From positions 1 to 64,000 of the forward strand of contig JAILBN010000015.1 of NCBI GenBank assembly GCA_024680915.1: 64,000 bases of DNA, in the 5' to 3' direction. A model generated the notes under the pieces. It did not search any database, had not been told where the DNA came from, and saw only the letters and a list, made by a program, of their open reading frames with translations. Of the stretch, positions 8,929-18,897 are shown in pieces (the stretch's first letter is position 1; the number at the start of each line of letters is the position of its first letter). This DNA is from Treponemataceae bacterium (GTDB lineage: Bacteria; Spirochaetota; Spirochaetia; Treponematales; Treponemataceae). Made by a program: the position numbers and the translations under genes.

Positions 8929-10293
8929 ATGAGTGAAAAACAGGACACAAGAGAAATGCTTGTATCCGGAAATGTTTTCAAAACAATGCTATCATTAAGT
9001 GTACCGGCTATTCTCGGAATGGTCGTTATAGGGCTCTATAACTTTATGGATGCCGTCTTTGTAGGTCAGATGGTCGGTCCGGTTGCAATGACGGCTGTAA
9101 AAGTATCCTATCCTTTCACCTTGATAAACAGTGGTATAGCCACATTGGTAGGTGTAGGCTCATCTTCTGTGCTTTCCCGCGCCATAGGAAAACGTGACCA
9201 GGAAACCATAGATAAGATTATGGGAAACCTTATCGCCACAGTATCAGTTCTTTCCTTAATCGTCATTGTTTGCGGGCTTATATTCACAAGGCAGCTTCTT
9301 ACCCTTGCCGGAGCACAGGGAGAAGTTCTTGAGGAAGCAGTCAGATACCTGAGGATCGTATTCTGCGGCTCTCTCTTCGTCAATCTTGGACAGTCCACCA
9401 ACATGATTATGAGAGGAGAAGGAAAGCTGAAGAAAGCCATGATAATAATGGCTACGAGCGCTATCCTCAACATAGCCCTTGACCCTGCCCTTATCGTAAT
9501 TTTCGGAAAGGAGAAGGGAGTTCTTGGAGCGGCCTTCGCTACAATCATATCCCAGTTAGTGCTCATGATCATGTCTTTCTTCTATTTCATAAAAAAGAGC
9601 ACAACTGTAAGGATTCATAAGATCCGCTTTGAGAAAACTCTTTTCAAACCAGTATTAAGCGTCGGCGTTTCAGCCATGCTCATGCAGGTCATGTCCATGG
9701 TGCAGCAGACCATAGTTTACAACACTGCCCAGAAATGGGGAGGTAACGAATGGCAGACAATTCTTGGAGCCTCCTTGAGTCTCCAAGCCTTCTCCTTCAT
9801 TCCTCTTTGGGGAATAAGTCAGGGCTTCCAGCCTGCAATCGGAACCAACTACGGAGCGAAGAACTACGACAGAGTGGGAGCCTTCACCAAGACCTTCATG
9901 ATATCCGCCACTGTACTGGCTCTGGTCTTCTATGTTCCCATAATGAGCTTTCCTTCAAAGATGCTTTCCATGTTCATCACAGACGCAGCCATCGTAGCAG
10001 CAGGCGCTCCTATGCTCAGAGTACTTTTCATGACCTACATAAGCTACGGTATCCTTATCCTTTCCATAACCTTCTTCCAGGCCATAGGAAAGGCAACAGC
10101 AGCATCTGTGCTTGCTCTGCTCCGCCAGCTGGTGCTCTTCCTGCCACTGGTGATCATATTGCCACAGCTTTTCGGGCTTGAGGTGAAGGGTATTTTCTAT
10201 GCCCAGGCAGTAACAGATCTTGTGGTTCTACTCATGGCAATAATCTTCCTTATAAGTGCATTCAGCAAAATGAGGAAAGAAAAGGCAGCATAA
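8929..10293 (+). CDS. MATE family efflux transporter
   Basis: Typical MATE repeats; start revised to the ATG at 8929 with RBS GGAGG. Confidence 0.93.
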   Translation: MSEKQDTREMLVSGNVFKTMLSLSVPAILGMVVIGLYNFMDAVFVGQMVGPVAMTAVKVSYPFTLINSGIATLVGVGSSSVLSRAIGKRDQETIDKIMGNLIATVSVLSLIVIVCGLIFTRQLLTLAGAQGEVLEEAVRYLRIVFCGSLFVNLGQSTNMIMRGEGKLKKAMIIMATSAILNIALDPALIVIFGKEKGVLGAAFATIISQLVLMIMSFFYFIKKSTTVRIHKIRFEKTLFKPVLSVGVSAMLMQVMSMVQQTIVYNTAQKWGGNEWQTILGASLSLQAFSFIPLWGISQGFQPAIGTNYGAKNYDRVGAFTKTFMISATVLALVFYVPIMSFPSKMLSMFITDAAIVAAGAPMLRVLFMTYISYGILILSITFFQAIGKATAASVLALLRQLVLFLPLVIILPQLFGLEVKGIFYAQAVTDLVVLLMAIIFLISAFSKMRKEKAA

Positions 10294-10324
10294 TAACAAT
10301 AAGCAAAAGGGATTCGCAACGACT

Positions 10325-11305
10325 ATGGAAATCATTAACATACCTACAAAGAATCAGCTTTCGACGGATAAATTATTTCTTTCCTACATGCACCTCATAA
10401 GCACAAGGGAATCTCAGGAGATATACAGAGTGATAGAACCTGTGGGCTCCGGTATTATGAGACACTGCCATATCGACAAAGGAATAGAATCCGTATATGC
10501 GGAAATGGAATACTATATGCCGGCATATCAAAGTGACCGCAAGAATTTTGATGTACTGGAGATAATGTACATAGCAGAGGGAAATGCTGAATTCGAGCTT
10601 ATGAACAGACAGTTCGTAAGCGGCACCAAGGGTGACATAATGATTTTCAACAGTCAGAGCGCTTCCCGACGATGCATATTGGGTAAAAACGGACTGAGTG
10701 GATTGAGTTTGATCGTCTTTCCAGAAGATGCGGTGAATACAATGAACCGGATCTTGGAGACAGATAAGTTCACGACCGATAACTTTTTCTACGAAATCAG
10801 ACAAAGTGATTCAGTCGTGACCTTTCCTGCAGATGAAGTTCTGGAGACTCTCTTCAAGGAAATGATAAAATTCCATGGTGAATATTCGACTTTCCATATA
10901 AAACTCGCAGCCCTGCAGGCGCTGCTAAACCTCTTGACAAAAAAACACAGAAGGGATCACACAGACTTTTATTTCAGCGGGACAACAGGTAAAAAAGTTC
11001 AGAACGCGCGAAAGATTATAACCGACAACATAGATAGTGACATCTCAATAGAAAAGCTTTCGCGCCAGACAGGGGTCAACAGGACTACACTTCAAAAAGT
11101 ATTCAAGGAGATGTACGGAGTAACGATAAATGAATACCGGACACAAATCAGGATACAAGAAGCGAAGAACCTGTTGATCACCACATCTCTTTCAGTGACA
11201 GAAATAGCAGGCAGATGCGGATACTCCAATGCAAGCAAATTCTCAAGCACCTTCAAACGCTATACGGGAATCCTGCCCCATGAGTGGAGGAAACAGACTA
11301 TCTGA
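10325..11305 (+). CDS. AraC family transcriptional regulator
   Basis: C-terminal double HTH (SVTEIAGRCGYSNASKFSSTFKRYTGILPHEWR). Confidence 0.9.
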   Translation: MEIINIPTKNQLSTDKLFLSYMHLISTRESQEIYRVIEPVGSGIMRHCHIDKGIESVYAEMEYYMPAYQSDRKNFDVLEIMYIAEGNAEFELMNRQFVSGTKGDIMIFNSQSASRRCILGKNGLSGLSLIVFPEDAVNTMNRILETDKFTTDNFFYEIRQSDSVVTFPADEVLETLFKEMIKFHGEYSTFHIKLAALQALLNLLTKKHRRDHTDFYFSGTTGKKVQNARKIITDNIDSDISIEKLSRQTGVNRTTLQKVFKEMYGVTINEYRTQIRIQEAKNLLITTSLSVTEIAGRCGYSNASKFSSTFKRYTGILPHEWRKQTI

Positions 11306-12085
11306 TCAGCCCAAGGCCACATCAAGGGCAAGCATCAATGAGAAGCCGATCATAAACATAATCGTGGTCATGTTATCATGCTCTCCCTCTGCCATCTCAG
11401 GGACAAGCTCTTCAATCACCACATATATCATAGCCCCTGCCGCAAAGCCAAGGAAATAGGGCAAGACAGGGATTATAATGGATGAGAGAAGGACAGTCAC
11501 AAGACCGGCTATTGGTTCCACAATACCAGAAAGAATTCCATAAAAGCAGGATTTTCCTTTAGAAAGGCCTATTCCATGAAGAGGCATGGAGACGATGGCT
11601 CCTTCCGGAAAGTTCTGTATCGCTATGCCAAGTGCGAGGGCAAGAGCTCCCGCCTCAGTGATATCAACAGTTCCGGATGCCCAGCCAGCATAAACGACTC
11701 CAACAGCCATTCCCTCCGGAATATTGTGAAGGGCGACGGCGAATACCATCATCGTGGTTTTCCTGAGCTGAGTTTTAGGACCTTCCACAGTATTGTTTAT
11801 ATGCATGTGGGGCACAACGACATCCAGCAGCAGAAGAAAAAGCATACCAAGACAAAAGCCGATGACAGCCGGCAGGAAAGCAAGCCTTCCCATATGCTGG
11901 CTCTGTTCCATGGCAGGAATCAAAAGACTCCACACAGAGGCTGCGATCATAACCCCGGCCGCAAAACCAGAAAGAGAACGCTGGACCTTACGATTCAGTT
12001 CTTTTTTCATGAAGAAGACACAAAGGGAACCTAAAGTCGTACCAATAAAGGGAATAAGAAGACCTTGAACGATAACAGATACCAT
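11306..12085 (-). CDS. ZIP family metal transporter
   Basis: FAVALHNIPEGMAVG and AIQNFPEGAIVSMPL motifs. Confidence 0.92.
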   Translation of the reverse strand: MVSVIVQGLLIPFIGTTLGSLCVFFMKKELNRKVQRSLSGFAAGVMIAASVWSLLIPAMEQSQHMGRLAFLPAVIGFCLGMLFLLLLDVVVPHMHINNTVEGPKTQLRKTTMMVFAVALHNIPEGMAVGVVYAGWASGTVDITEAGALALALGIAIQNFPEGAIVSMPLHGIGLSKGKSCFYGILSGIVEPIAGLVTVLLSSIIIPVLPYFLGFAAGAMIYVVIEELVPEMAEGEHDNMTTIMFMIGFSLMLALDVALG

Positions 12086-12214
12086 ATGAACTCCTGGAGA
12101 TAAAAAACGGTGTCACTGATTCACTAAGCTTCATCGTCACGATATATAATACCGCTCTTCAAGCCTAGAAGCAAGTTTCCCAAAAATACAATGAGAATAC
12201 AAGAGACTTTATAT

Positions 12215-12409
12215 CTATGCTTTTTGACTATCCTTTTCAGGACTCTCTGAAGGAGTATGATGCTGGCAGGAACCGCAGAATCCACAGGATGAGCAGTTCC
12301 CGCCACAAGACAAGACGTGTTTGCCGGAGCGTTTTGTCTTAATCATGGACCAGATTACACCAACTACAAGAGCCACAAGAATAACGCTTACTATAATCGT
12401 GCCTATCAT
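12215..12409 (-). CDS. FeoB-associated Cys-rich membrane protein
   Basis: One TM segment then CGGNCSSCGFCGSC; downstream of feoB. Confidence 0.85.
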   Translation of the reverse strand: MIGTIIVSVILVALVVGVIWSMIKTKRSGKHVLSCGGNCSSCGFCGSCQHHTPSESPEKDSQKA

Positions 12410-12490
12410 AAAACAAAGCCTCCGTATAATTTTTAGACCGCCAAACGACAGTCTTTTCAGACACCCCTTTTTCCGGGGTGTCCATTTTTT

Positions 12491-14893
12491 TTATTTTGCT
12501 GCCTTAGGCTTTCTTACGAGAGCCCAGATACATGCAGCGAAAACTGCTACAGCAAAGATAAGACCAACAACATTCACATTGCCTGTGAAAAGACAACCGA
12601 ACTGATAGATTACAAAGGATACCGCATATGCGAAACCACACTGCCAACCGATTGCAGCCCAAGTCCATTTAGCACTGTTCATCTCACGCTTGATAGCACC
12701 GATTGCTGCGAAACATGGAGCACAAAGCAGGTTGAATACAAGGAAAGAATAACCTGCAAGCTGAGAAAGGTCAACAAAGTCAAGGACACCGAATACACCG
12801 ACAACCTCTTCCTTAGCGACGAGACCCATGATGGTAGCAATAACAGCACGGATGTTTCCGAAGCCAAGAGGAGCAAAAATCCATTTAAGGGCATTTCCGA
12901 TATATCCCAGAACTGAAAGCTCAAGCTCCATCTCTGGATCGAAGCCGAAGCCGTCACCTGTATTTCCGAATACTGAACCAACCCAGATTACGATAGAAGA
13001 AAGAAGGATGATTGTTCCAGCTTTCTTGATGAAGGACCAGCCACGTTCCCACATGGAGCGCATAACGTTTCCGAAGGTAGGCCAGTGGTAAGCAGGAAGC
13101 TCCATAACGAATGGTGCGACTTCACCCATGAAAGGCTTTGTCTTCTTCAGGATTATACCAGAGCAGATGATAGCTGCAATTCCAAGGAAGTATGCGGAAG
13201 GAGCAACCCAGGATCCACCCCAGAGAGAATTACGGAAGAGAGAAGCTGCTATCAAAGCAATGATAGGAAGCTTAGCACCACAAGGAATGAAGGTAGTTGT
13301 CATGATGGTCATACGGCGGTCACGCTCGTTCTCGATTGTGCGGCTTGCCATAATACCAGGAACACCACAACCTGTTCCAATCAGCATAGGAATGAAGGAT
13401 TTTCCAGAAAGACCGAAGCGGCGGAAGATACGGTCCATGATGAAGGCGATACGAGCCATGTATCCACAAGCCTCAAGGAAGGCAAGGAAGATGAAGAGCA
13501 CAAGCATCTGAGGAACGAATCCGAGGACTGCACCAACACCACCTACGATTCCGTCCAGGATAAGTCCCTTAAGCCACTCAGCACAACCGATGGCATCAAG
13601 ACCACTCTCAACAAGAACAGGAATACCAGGAACCCACCAGCCATAACCGTCAGCAGGATCAGGGAAGTCTTCGCTCTCAAAGGCTTCATCCAAAACAGAA
13701 ATATCATAACCAGCTTCAGCCATATCCTCTACGTAGAAGCCGTAGGACTCTTCGAAAGCACCGTAATCCTCGTCCTCAATTGCTCCCAGAACCTCATCAG
13801 CACCGATTACACCAGCGTCAGCAGCTGCACTTGTAACAGTGATGATATCATCAGTCCACATATTCTCCTTAGCGAACTCGGTCACGGCATCATCATAATC
13901 ACCGCTACCCTTTCCGAAGAAGAAGAAACCATCACCGAAAAGACCATCGTTGGTCCAGTCAGTAACCCAGGTACCGACAGTGGTAACGGATACGAAATAT
14001 ACGAGCCACATTACCACAGCGAAGATTGGAAGAGCCAGCCAGCGGTTTGTGACTACCCGGTCAATCTTATCTGAAACAGAAACACCACCTGAAACCTTCT
14101 TATAGCAGGTCTTGATAATCTGTCCGATGTAGATATAGCGCTCGTTTGTGATGATTGACTCAGCATCATCCTCGAGCTCTTTCTCGGCGGCCTTTATATC
14201 ACCCTTAACATGCTCCAGCTTATCAGCTGGGATACCAAGCTTATCGATAATCTTTTTGTCGCTTTCGAATACCTTGATAGCGAAGAAACGCTGTTTCTCC
14301 TCAGGAAGCTCATGCACAACGGCTTCCTCAATATGAGCCAGAGCATGCTCAACCACACCAGAGAAAGTGTGCTGAGGAACTGCGCTTCCCTTTGATACTG
14401 CCTTAAGGGTCTCTTCAACAGCTGCATCGATTCCCTCACCCTTGAGGGCTGAAATCTCGACCACAGAGCAGCCAAGAGCCTTGGAAAGCTCCTTGATATT
14501 GATTTTATCACCCTTCTTGCGTACCACGTCCATCATGTTGACAGCAACTACAACAGGAATACCAAGCTCTGTAAGCTGTGTCGTAAGATACAGGTTACGC
14601 TCAAGGTTCGTTCCGTCAACGATATTGAGGATTGCATCCGGTTTCGCGTCAAGGAGGTAGTTTCTAGCCACCACCTCTTCAAGTGTATATGGAGAAAGGG
14701 AATAAATACCAGGAAGGTCTGTGATTATTACCTTATCCTGAGCGGAAGCTCTTTTATAAACGCCTTCCTTCTTCTCAACAGTAACTCCCGGCCAGTTTCC
14801 TACGAACTGGTTTGAACCGGTCAATGCATTGAACAACGTTGTTTTACCACTATTCGGGTTTCCAGCCAATGCGATCTTTATTTCCATTTTCAT
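12491..14893 (-). CDS. feoB: Ferrous iron transporter B with acidic insertion
   Basis: GNPNSGKTTLFNALTG, nucleoside-recognition domains (GTGCGVPGIMASRTI). Confidence 0.96.
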   Translation of the reverse strand: MKMEIKIALAGNPNSGKTTLFNALTGSNQFVGNWPGVTVEKKEGVYKRASAQDKVIITDLPGIYSLSPYTLEEVVARNYLLDAKPDAILNIVDGTNLERNLYLTTQLTELGIPVVVAVNMMDVVRKKGDKINIKELSKALGCSVVEISALKGEGIDAAVEETLKAVSKGSAVPQHTFSGVVEHALAHIEEAVVHELPEEKQRFFAIKVFESDKKIIDKLGIPADKLEHVKGDIKAAEKELEDDAESIITNERYIYIGQIIKTCYKKVSGGVSVSDKIDRVVTNRWLALPIFAVVMWLVYFVSVTTVGTWVTDWTNDGLFGDGFFFFGKGSGDYDDAVTEFAKENMWTDDIITVTSAAADAGVIGADEVLGAIEDEDYGAFEESYGFYVEDMAEAGYDISVLDEAFESEDFPDPADGYGWWVPGIPVLVESGLDAIGCAEWLKGLILDGIVGGVGAVLGFVPQMLVLFIFLAFLEACGYMARIAFIMDRIFRRFGLSGKSFIPMLIGTGCGVPGIMASRTIENERDRRMTIMTTTFIPCGAKLPIIALIAASLFRNSLWGGSWVAPSAYFLGIAAIICSGIILKKTKPFMGEVAPFVMELPAYHWPTFGNVMRSMWERGWSFIKKAGTIILLSSIVIWVGSVFGNTGDGFGFDPEMELELSVLGYIGNALKWIFAPLGFGNIRAVIATIMGLVAKEEVVGVFGVLDFVDLSQLAGYSFLVFNLLCAPCFAAIGAIKREMNSAKWTWAAIGWQCGFAYAVSFVIYQFGCLFTGNVNVVGLIFAVAVFAACIWALVRKPKAAK

Positions 14894-14906
14894 ACCTCCT
14901 GTTTTA

Positions 14907-14922
14907 ATTACCTACAGACAAC
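14907..14922. promoter_or_regulatory. ATTACC-TACA-GACAAC operator-like element upstream of feoB
   Basis: Degenerate copy of the 15524 element. Confidence 0.35.
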
Positions 14923-14940
14923 CATTGTGTTAAAAAAAAA

Positions 14941-15162
14941 TTACTCAACACAGATTATCGTTGCGTCGGCTTTCCTAAGACTAAGCTCATAACCGCGAAC
15001 AGTAACTTCAACAGGATCTCCTAAAGGAGCGACCTTCCGAACGAAAATCTCGGTTCCCTTAGTAATTCCCATATCCATAATTCTGCGTTTCACGGCGCCC
15101 TCACCATTCAGCTGAACTACCCGTACAGTCTGTCCGACCGGTACTTCTTTCAATGTCTTCAT
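14941..15162 (-). CDS. feoA: FeoA domain protein
   Basis: MKTLKEVPVGQTVRVVQLNGEGAVKRRIMDMGI; start revised to the ATG at 15162 with RBS. Confidence 0.85.
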   Translation of the reverse strand: MKTLKEVPVGQTVRVVQLNGEGAVKRRIMDMGITKGTEIFVRKVAPLGDPVEVTVRGYELSLRKADATIICVE

Positions 15163-15278
15163 CCTTGTTCCTCCTGTTCTGAACAAAAGAGAATGTCTCA
15201 AGAACTTACCTGTTCCTAAAACTTTCTTGAATTAATTACTACAAGATAAATAAAAACTTCCATACGAAAAGGAAGAAT

Positions 15279-15494
15279 TCATACATAAATATTCGCTGCC
15301 ATCTCTTTGCTTATAGCCACTCGTGACTCTTTGACGGCAACTATGATATTTCCGTTGATCTCCGAAACCACACGGACAGCCCCACCTGTAACGAAGCCCA
15401 TATTCTCAAGATGCTGCCTGACTTCCTGTTTACCAGAAATTTTCTTGATGATGTTTTCTTCGCCAGCATCTGCCAGACTAAGCGGTATATTCAT
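15279..15494 (-). CDS. feoA: FeoA domain protein (second copy)
   Basis: MNIPLSLADAGEENIIKKISGKQEVRQHLENMGFVTGGAVRVVSE. Confidence 0.85.
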   Translation of the reverse strand: MNIPLSLADAGEENIIKKISGKQEVRQHLENMGFVTGGAVRVVSEINGNIIVAVKESRVAISKEMAANIYV

Positions 15495-15523
15495 AAAGCT
15501 CCTCTAATCATTATCCTAATATA

Positions 15524-15539
15524 GTTACCTATAGATAAC
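15524..15539. promoter_or_regulatory. GTTACC-TATA-GATAAC operator-like palindrome
   Basis: Near-palindrome 30 bp upstream of the feoA start. Confidence 0.6.
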
Positions 15540-15632
15540 CATTTAACAAAAAAAACACAGAAATGAACAAAAACACTCCAATCTGCAACAGACTTTACGG
15601 TTACTTAAAGGCAACTTTTTAGTATGATTATA

Positions 15633-15648
15633 GTTACCTGTGAATAAC
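15633..15648. promoter_or_regulatory. GTTACC-TGTG-AATAAC operator-like palindrome
   Basis: Same GTTA-N8-TAAC core, between feoA and the DtxR-like gene. Confidence 0.5.
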
Positions 15649-15806
15649 TTGTCAACACCTTGGGACATAAGCTGAGGAAAATAGTACTTGTTACATCACC
15701 ACAAGCTGCAAGGAAATGCTTGATTCTTTTGAATAATCCTCTTATAGTTGAATGAAAGCTGATTGTCTAAAATATTGATTATTGTTGTTTTTATAACGGA
15801 GGAGCT

Positions 15807-16166
15807 ATGATCCAAGAATCAGGAGAAATGTATCTCGAAACAATACTTCTTCTTTCAAGAAAAAAACCGGATGTCCATGCGATAGACATCTCTGACGAAA
15901 TGAATTTCTCAAAACCCAGTATAAGCCGGGCCTTAGGCAGACTGAAAGCTGAAGGCTGCATCACCATAAATGACGAGAACCATATTTATTTGACAGAAAA
16001 AGGACGGGCCATAGCCGAGAACATCTATGAGAAGCATGAGGTTCTCTCCAAGCTTCTTATGTCTCTGGGAGTTGACGAAGAAACAGCCACAGCCGATGCC
16101 TGCAAGATAGAACACGTTATCAGCGACAAGACCTTTGCTGCCATAAAGGCGAAATTCAACCTTTAA
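15807..16166 (+). CDS. DtxR/MntR-like metal-dependent transcriptional regulator, short form
   Basis: MYLETILLLSRKKPDVHAIDISDEMNFSKPSISRALGRLKAEG...ACKIEHVISD; divergent from the feo genes; no SH3-like domain. Confidence 0.85.
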   Translation: MIQESGEMYLETILLLSRKKPDVHAIDISDEMNFSKPSISRALGRLKAEGCITINDENHIYLTEKGRAIAENIYEKHEVLSKLLMSLGVDEETATADACKIEHVISDKTFAAIKAKFNL

Positions 16167-16172
16167 TCAGAC

Positions 16173-16709
16173 ATGGTAATACTTATAGGTGGCTCAAGCC
16201 ACGTGGGGAAAACTCTCATAGCCCAAAAGCTGATGGAAAAGCTGCATTACCCCTACATCAGCCTGGATCATCTGAAGATGGCCTTTATCCGTACTAAGAA
16301 GACAAGCCTGACGGTGGAGGATGACTACGAGATGAGATATTTTCTCTGGCCCTTCGCTGCTGAAATGATAAAGACTGCCATAGAGAACAAGCAGAATATG
16401 ATTGTTGAGGGCTGCTATATCCCAGGAGAATGGAAGGAAAGCTTTTCCCCTGAATACCTTTCCCATATTTACACTACCTTTATCACCATGAGCAAAGAAT
16501 ACATAGAGGATAAGTTCCAGCTTATAAAAGATTACGCCAGTGTCATCGAGAAAAGACCGGATGACCAGCCAGATATGGACCGCCTTATAAAATGCAGCGA
16601 GAACTTCAGACAAGACTGCAGCAAATTCGATATTCCCCTCATAGATATATCAGAGAACTATGATGCGGACGAACTGGTGTGCGATATTATAAAAAATGCC
16701 GGTCTGTGA
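16173..16709 (+). CDS. P-loop kinase-like ATP-binding protein
   Basis: GGSSHVGKTLIAQKL Walker A; 6 bp after the DtxR-like gene. Confidence 0.6.
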   Translation: MVILIGGSSHVGKTLIAQKLMEKLHYPYISLDHLKMAFIRTKKTSLTVEDDYEMRYFLWPFAAEMIKTAIENKQNMIVEGCYIPGEWKESFSPEYLSHIYTTFITMSKEYIEDKFQLIKDYASVIEKRPDDQPDMDRLIKCSENFRQDCSKFDIPLIDISENYDADELVCDIIKNAGL

Positions 16710-16736
16710 TGAAGAAGCCTTCAATCACAGCCGGCA
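16697..16736 (+). terminator. Strong hairpin overlapping the 16709 stop codon
   Basis: TGCCGG-t-CTGTGAT...ATCACAGCCGGCA; T-tract absent. Confidence 0.4.
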
Positions 16737-16793
16737 CATCTATACTCTGATAATCATACTCTTTTAATTATCAGCCTTCACAAAGAATACACT

Positions 16794-17363
16794 TTATTTT
16801 TTCTGCTCTTTTGCCTTGTTCTCTACCCAGAAAACAATAAGAGGAATCATAACGATCTGAAGCACGATTCCAGGAAGTGAAGAAGGAATGCTTCTCCAAA
16901 TACCGAGAGGAGCCATATTGGCATTGCCCAGAGCATAGAAGGCGAAAGTACAGGCACCCATGCGGAGTACACGACCTGCCACCATCACAAGAAGAGTCTT
17001 GAGAACAAGATTCATTTTCACGTTACGGAGTAAGCCTGCGGCCAGACCATAACCGAAGAGCTCCACCATCATGAAGGGAAGCTGAGCCATTGTAGGCATA
17101 CCGGAAATAAGGAATGCGGCCACAGGGCCAAGAAGACCTGAGATACCACCAGCAAATGGTCCAGCCAAGAAGCCTACGATAATAATGGGCAGATGCATAG
17201 GAGAGAAGGCAATTCCTGGGGCGGTTCCAGAGCCGGAGACAGCACCCAACCAGTGGAAGAACTGGGGGACAACCACAGCCGCGACAATAGAAATAACTGT
17301 CGCAAGCGTCTGAATCTTGATTGAGAGAGGTTCTCTCCTCTCCAACTGAATAATTCCTGTCAT
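16794..17363 (-). CDS. ECF-type transporter S component-like membrane protein
   Basis: Polytopic protein with PMHLPIIIVGFLAGPFAGGISGLLGP; start revised to MTGIIQLE. Confidence 0.65.
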   Translation of the reverse strand: MTGIIQLERREPLSIKIQTLATVISIVAAVVVPQFFHWLGAVSGSGTAPGIAFSPMHLPIIIVGFLAGPFAGGISGLLGPVAAFLISGMPTMAQLPFMMVELFGYGLAAGLLRNVKMNLVLKTLLVMVAGRVLRMGACTFAFYALGNANMAPLGIWRSIPSSLPGIVLQIVMIPLIVFWVENKAKEQKK

Positions 17364-17534
17364 TTTATACCAACCTTTGACATAGATGGATTTATGCTGC
17401 CACAAAAGAGCTCTGCCTTATAAATCTAGAATATTACGCAGCATTGCTTCAATATTACAGGAGTTTTTTATATTGTACAACATAGACAGCTTTTTTTATT
17501 TACTCAATTCTTTTCTCCATGCTATATTTCTTAA

Positions 17535-18815
17535 ATGGAAAAGAGTGAAGCTAATATTACAGAAAAGAAAAAGGCCTTGCCTTTGTGGACCCGTGATTTT
17601 ACCATAATCACCATAGGAAGCGCCATTTCCATGTTCGGGAATTCCATGGCAAGTTTCGGCATGAGTCTTATGGTTCTGGACTACACACAATCCTCCCTGC
17701 TATACGCTATCTACATAGCACTTTACACCTTTCCGCAGCTTATAAGCCCCATAATATCCGGTGCAATTCTTGACCGCTTCTCCCGGAAGAAGATGATTTA
17801 TACCCTGGATTTTATAAGTGCGACCATATACATTCTTATGGGAACAGTTCTTATGCTGGGCTTTTTTAATTATGCCCTCTTCGCAACCATAGTTTTTCTG
17901 CTGGGAATTATAGAAAGCACTTATCATGTGGCCTACGACAGTTTTTACCCCCTTCTTGTGAGCGAAGGCAACTTTCAAAGAGCCTATTCCGTATCCAGCG
18001 TGCTGGAGACAGTCTCTGCCTTCATGGTTCCCCTGGCTGCCCTTGTCTACAATCTTATAGGCATAGGTCCCATTATGCTTATAAATTCACTGACCTTTTT
18101 GATCGCAGCAATTTTTGAGACCCAAATAAAGCAGGAAGAAAAATACATAGACAAGCATCAAGAAAATATTACAGGAGAAAATGCCAGCCCCGTTATACGT
18201 GTGATTACAGATATCAAAGACGGCTTTACCTATCTTTCAAAAGAAAGAGGCCTTATGGCTATAGCTCTTTATTTTCTATTCATCAACATGGCCGGTGGCG
18301 CTATGAATGTCATGTGCCTGCCTTATTATAAAAGCAACTTCGAAAACGGCGAATACCTTTACATGCTCATATTCGGCATGTATTTCGTAGGCAGAACCAT
18401 AGGCGGAATGCTCCACTACAAATTCAAGCTTCCAGTTAAGTACAAATTCACCATAGCCATTCTAGTCTATGTTTTAATAGGCTTTTTAGACGGTTTCTAC
18501 ATGTTCCTGCCCATTAGATTAGCCATGATAGCCTGTTTTTTCAGTGGTATCAGTGGAATAACAAGCTACACCATAAGGATTTCATCCACACAGAACTATG
18601 TGCCTGATGAAATGAAGGGCCGTTTCAACGGAGCCTTCTTGATTCTTTCCACCACCGGAAGCCTGCTGTCAGAGCTTATAGCAGGCTTCCTTTCAGAGAT
18701 AATGGATGCAAGGTTTGTAGTACTTATTTTCAATCTCGTAGGGGTATTGGCGGCCATAGTCTTAATAGGCGGCAACAGGAAAAAAGTTGCAGCGATTTAT
18801 AACACCGACAATTAA
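17535..18815 (+). CDS. MFS transporter
   Basis: 12-TM-like protein; SGAILDRFSRKKMIY loop motif. Confidence 0.88.
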   Translation: MEKSEANITEKKKALPLWTRDFTIITIGSAISMFGNSMASFGMSLMVLDYTQSSLLYAIYIALYTFPQLISPIISGAILDRFSRKKMIYTLDFISATIYILMGTVLMLGFFNYALFATIVFLLGIIESTYHVAYDSFYPLLVSEGNFQRAYSVSSVLETVSAFMVPLAALVYNLIGIGPIMLINSLTFLIAAIFETQIKQEEKYIDKHQENITGENASPVIRVITDIKDGFTYLSKERGLMAIALYFLFINMAGGAMNVMCLPYYKSNFENGEYLYMLIFGMYFVGRTIGGMLHYKFKLPVKYKFTIAILVYVLIGFLDGFYMFLPIRLAMIACFFSGISGITSYTIRISSTQNYVPDEMKGRFNGAFLILSTTGSLLSELIAGFLSEIMDARFVVLIFNLVGVLAAIVLIGGNRKKVAAIYNTDN

Positions 18816-18867
18816 TTCTGAGCAGAAAGGTGGCGAGACCCTGAAGCCCTACCGGAAAAAAGCGCAT

Positions 18868-18896
18868 TTTACATTTATCCTTTTTATTGTTATATT
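18868..18896 (+). promoter_or_regulatory. Sigma70-like promoter TTTACA-N17-TATATT with extended -10
   Basis: Directly precedes the operator-like element at 18898. Confidence 0.55.
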
Positions 18897-18897
18897 A

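Noticed and set aside
12124-12306. 60-aa ORF overlapping the FeoB-associated Cys-rich gene
   Set aside because: Different frame over a recognised gene; no RBS or domain.
13085-14074. 329-aa and related plus-strand ORFs opposite feoB
   Set aside because: Antisense shadow of a well-conserved gene.
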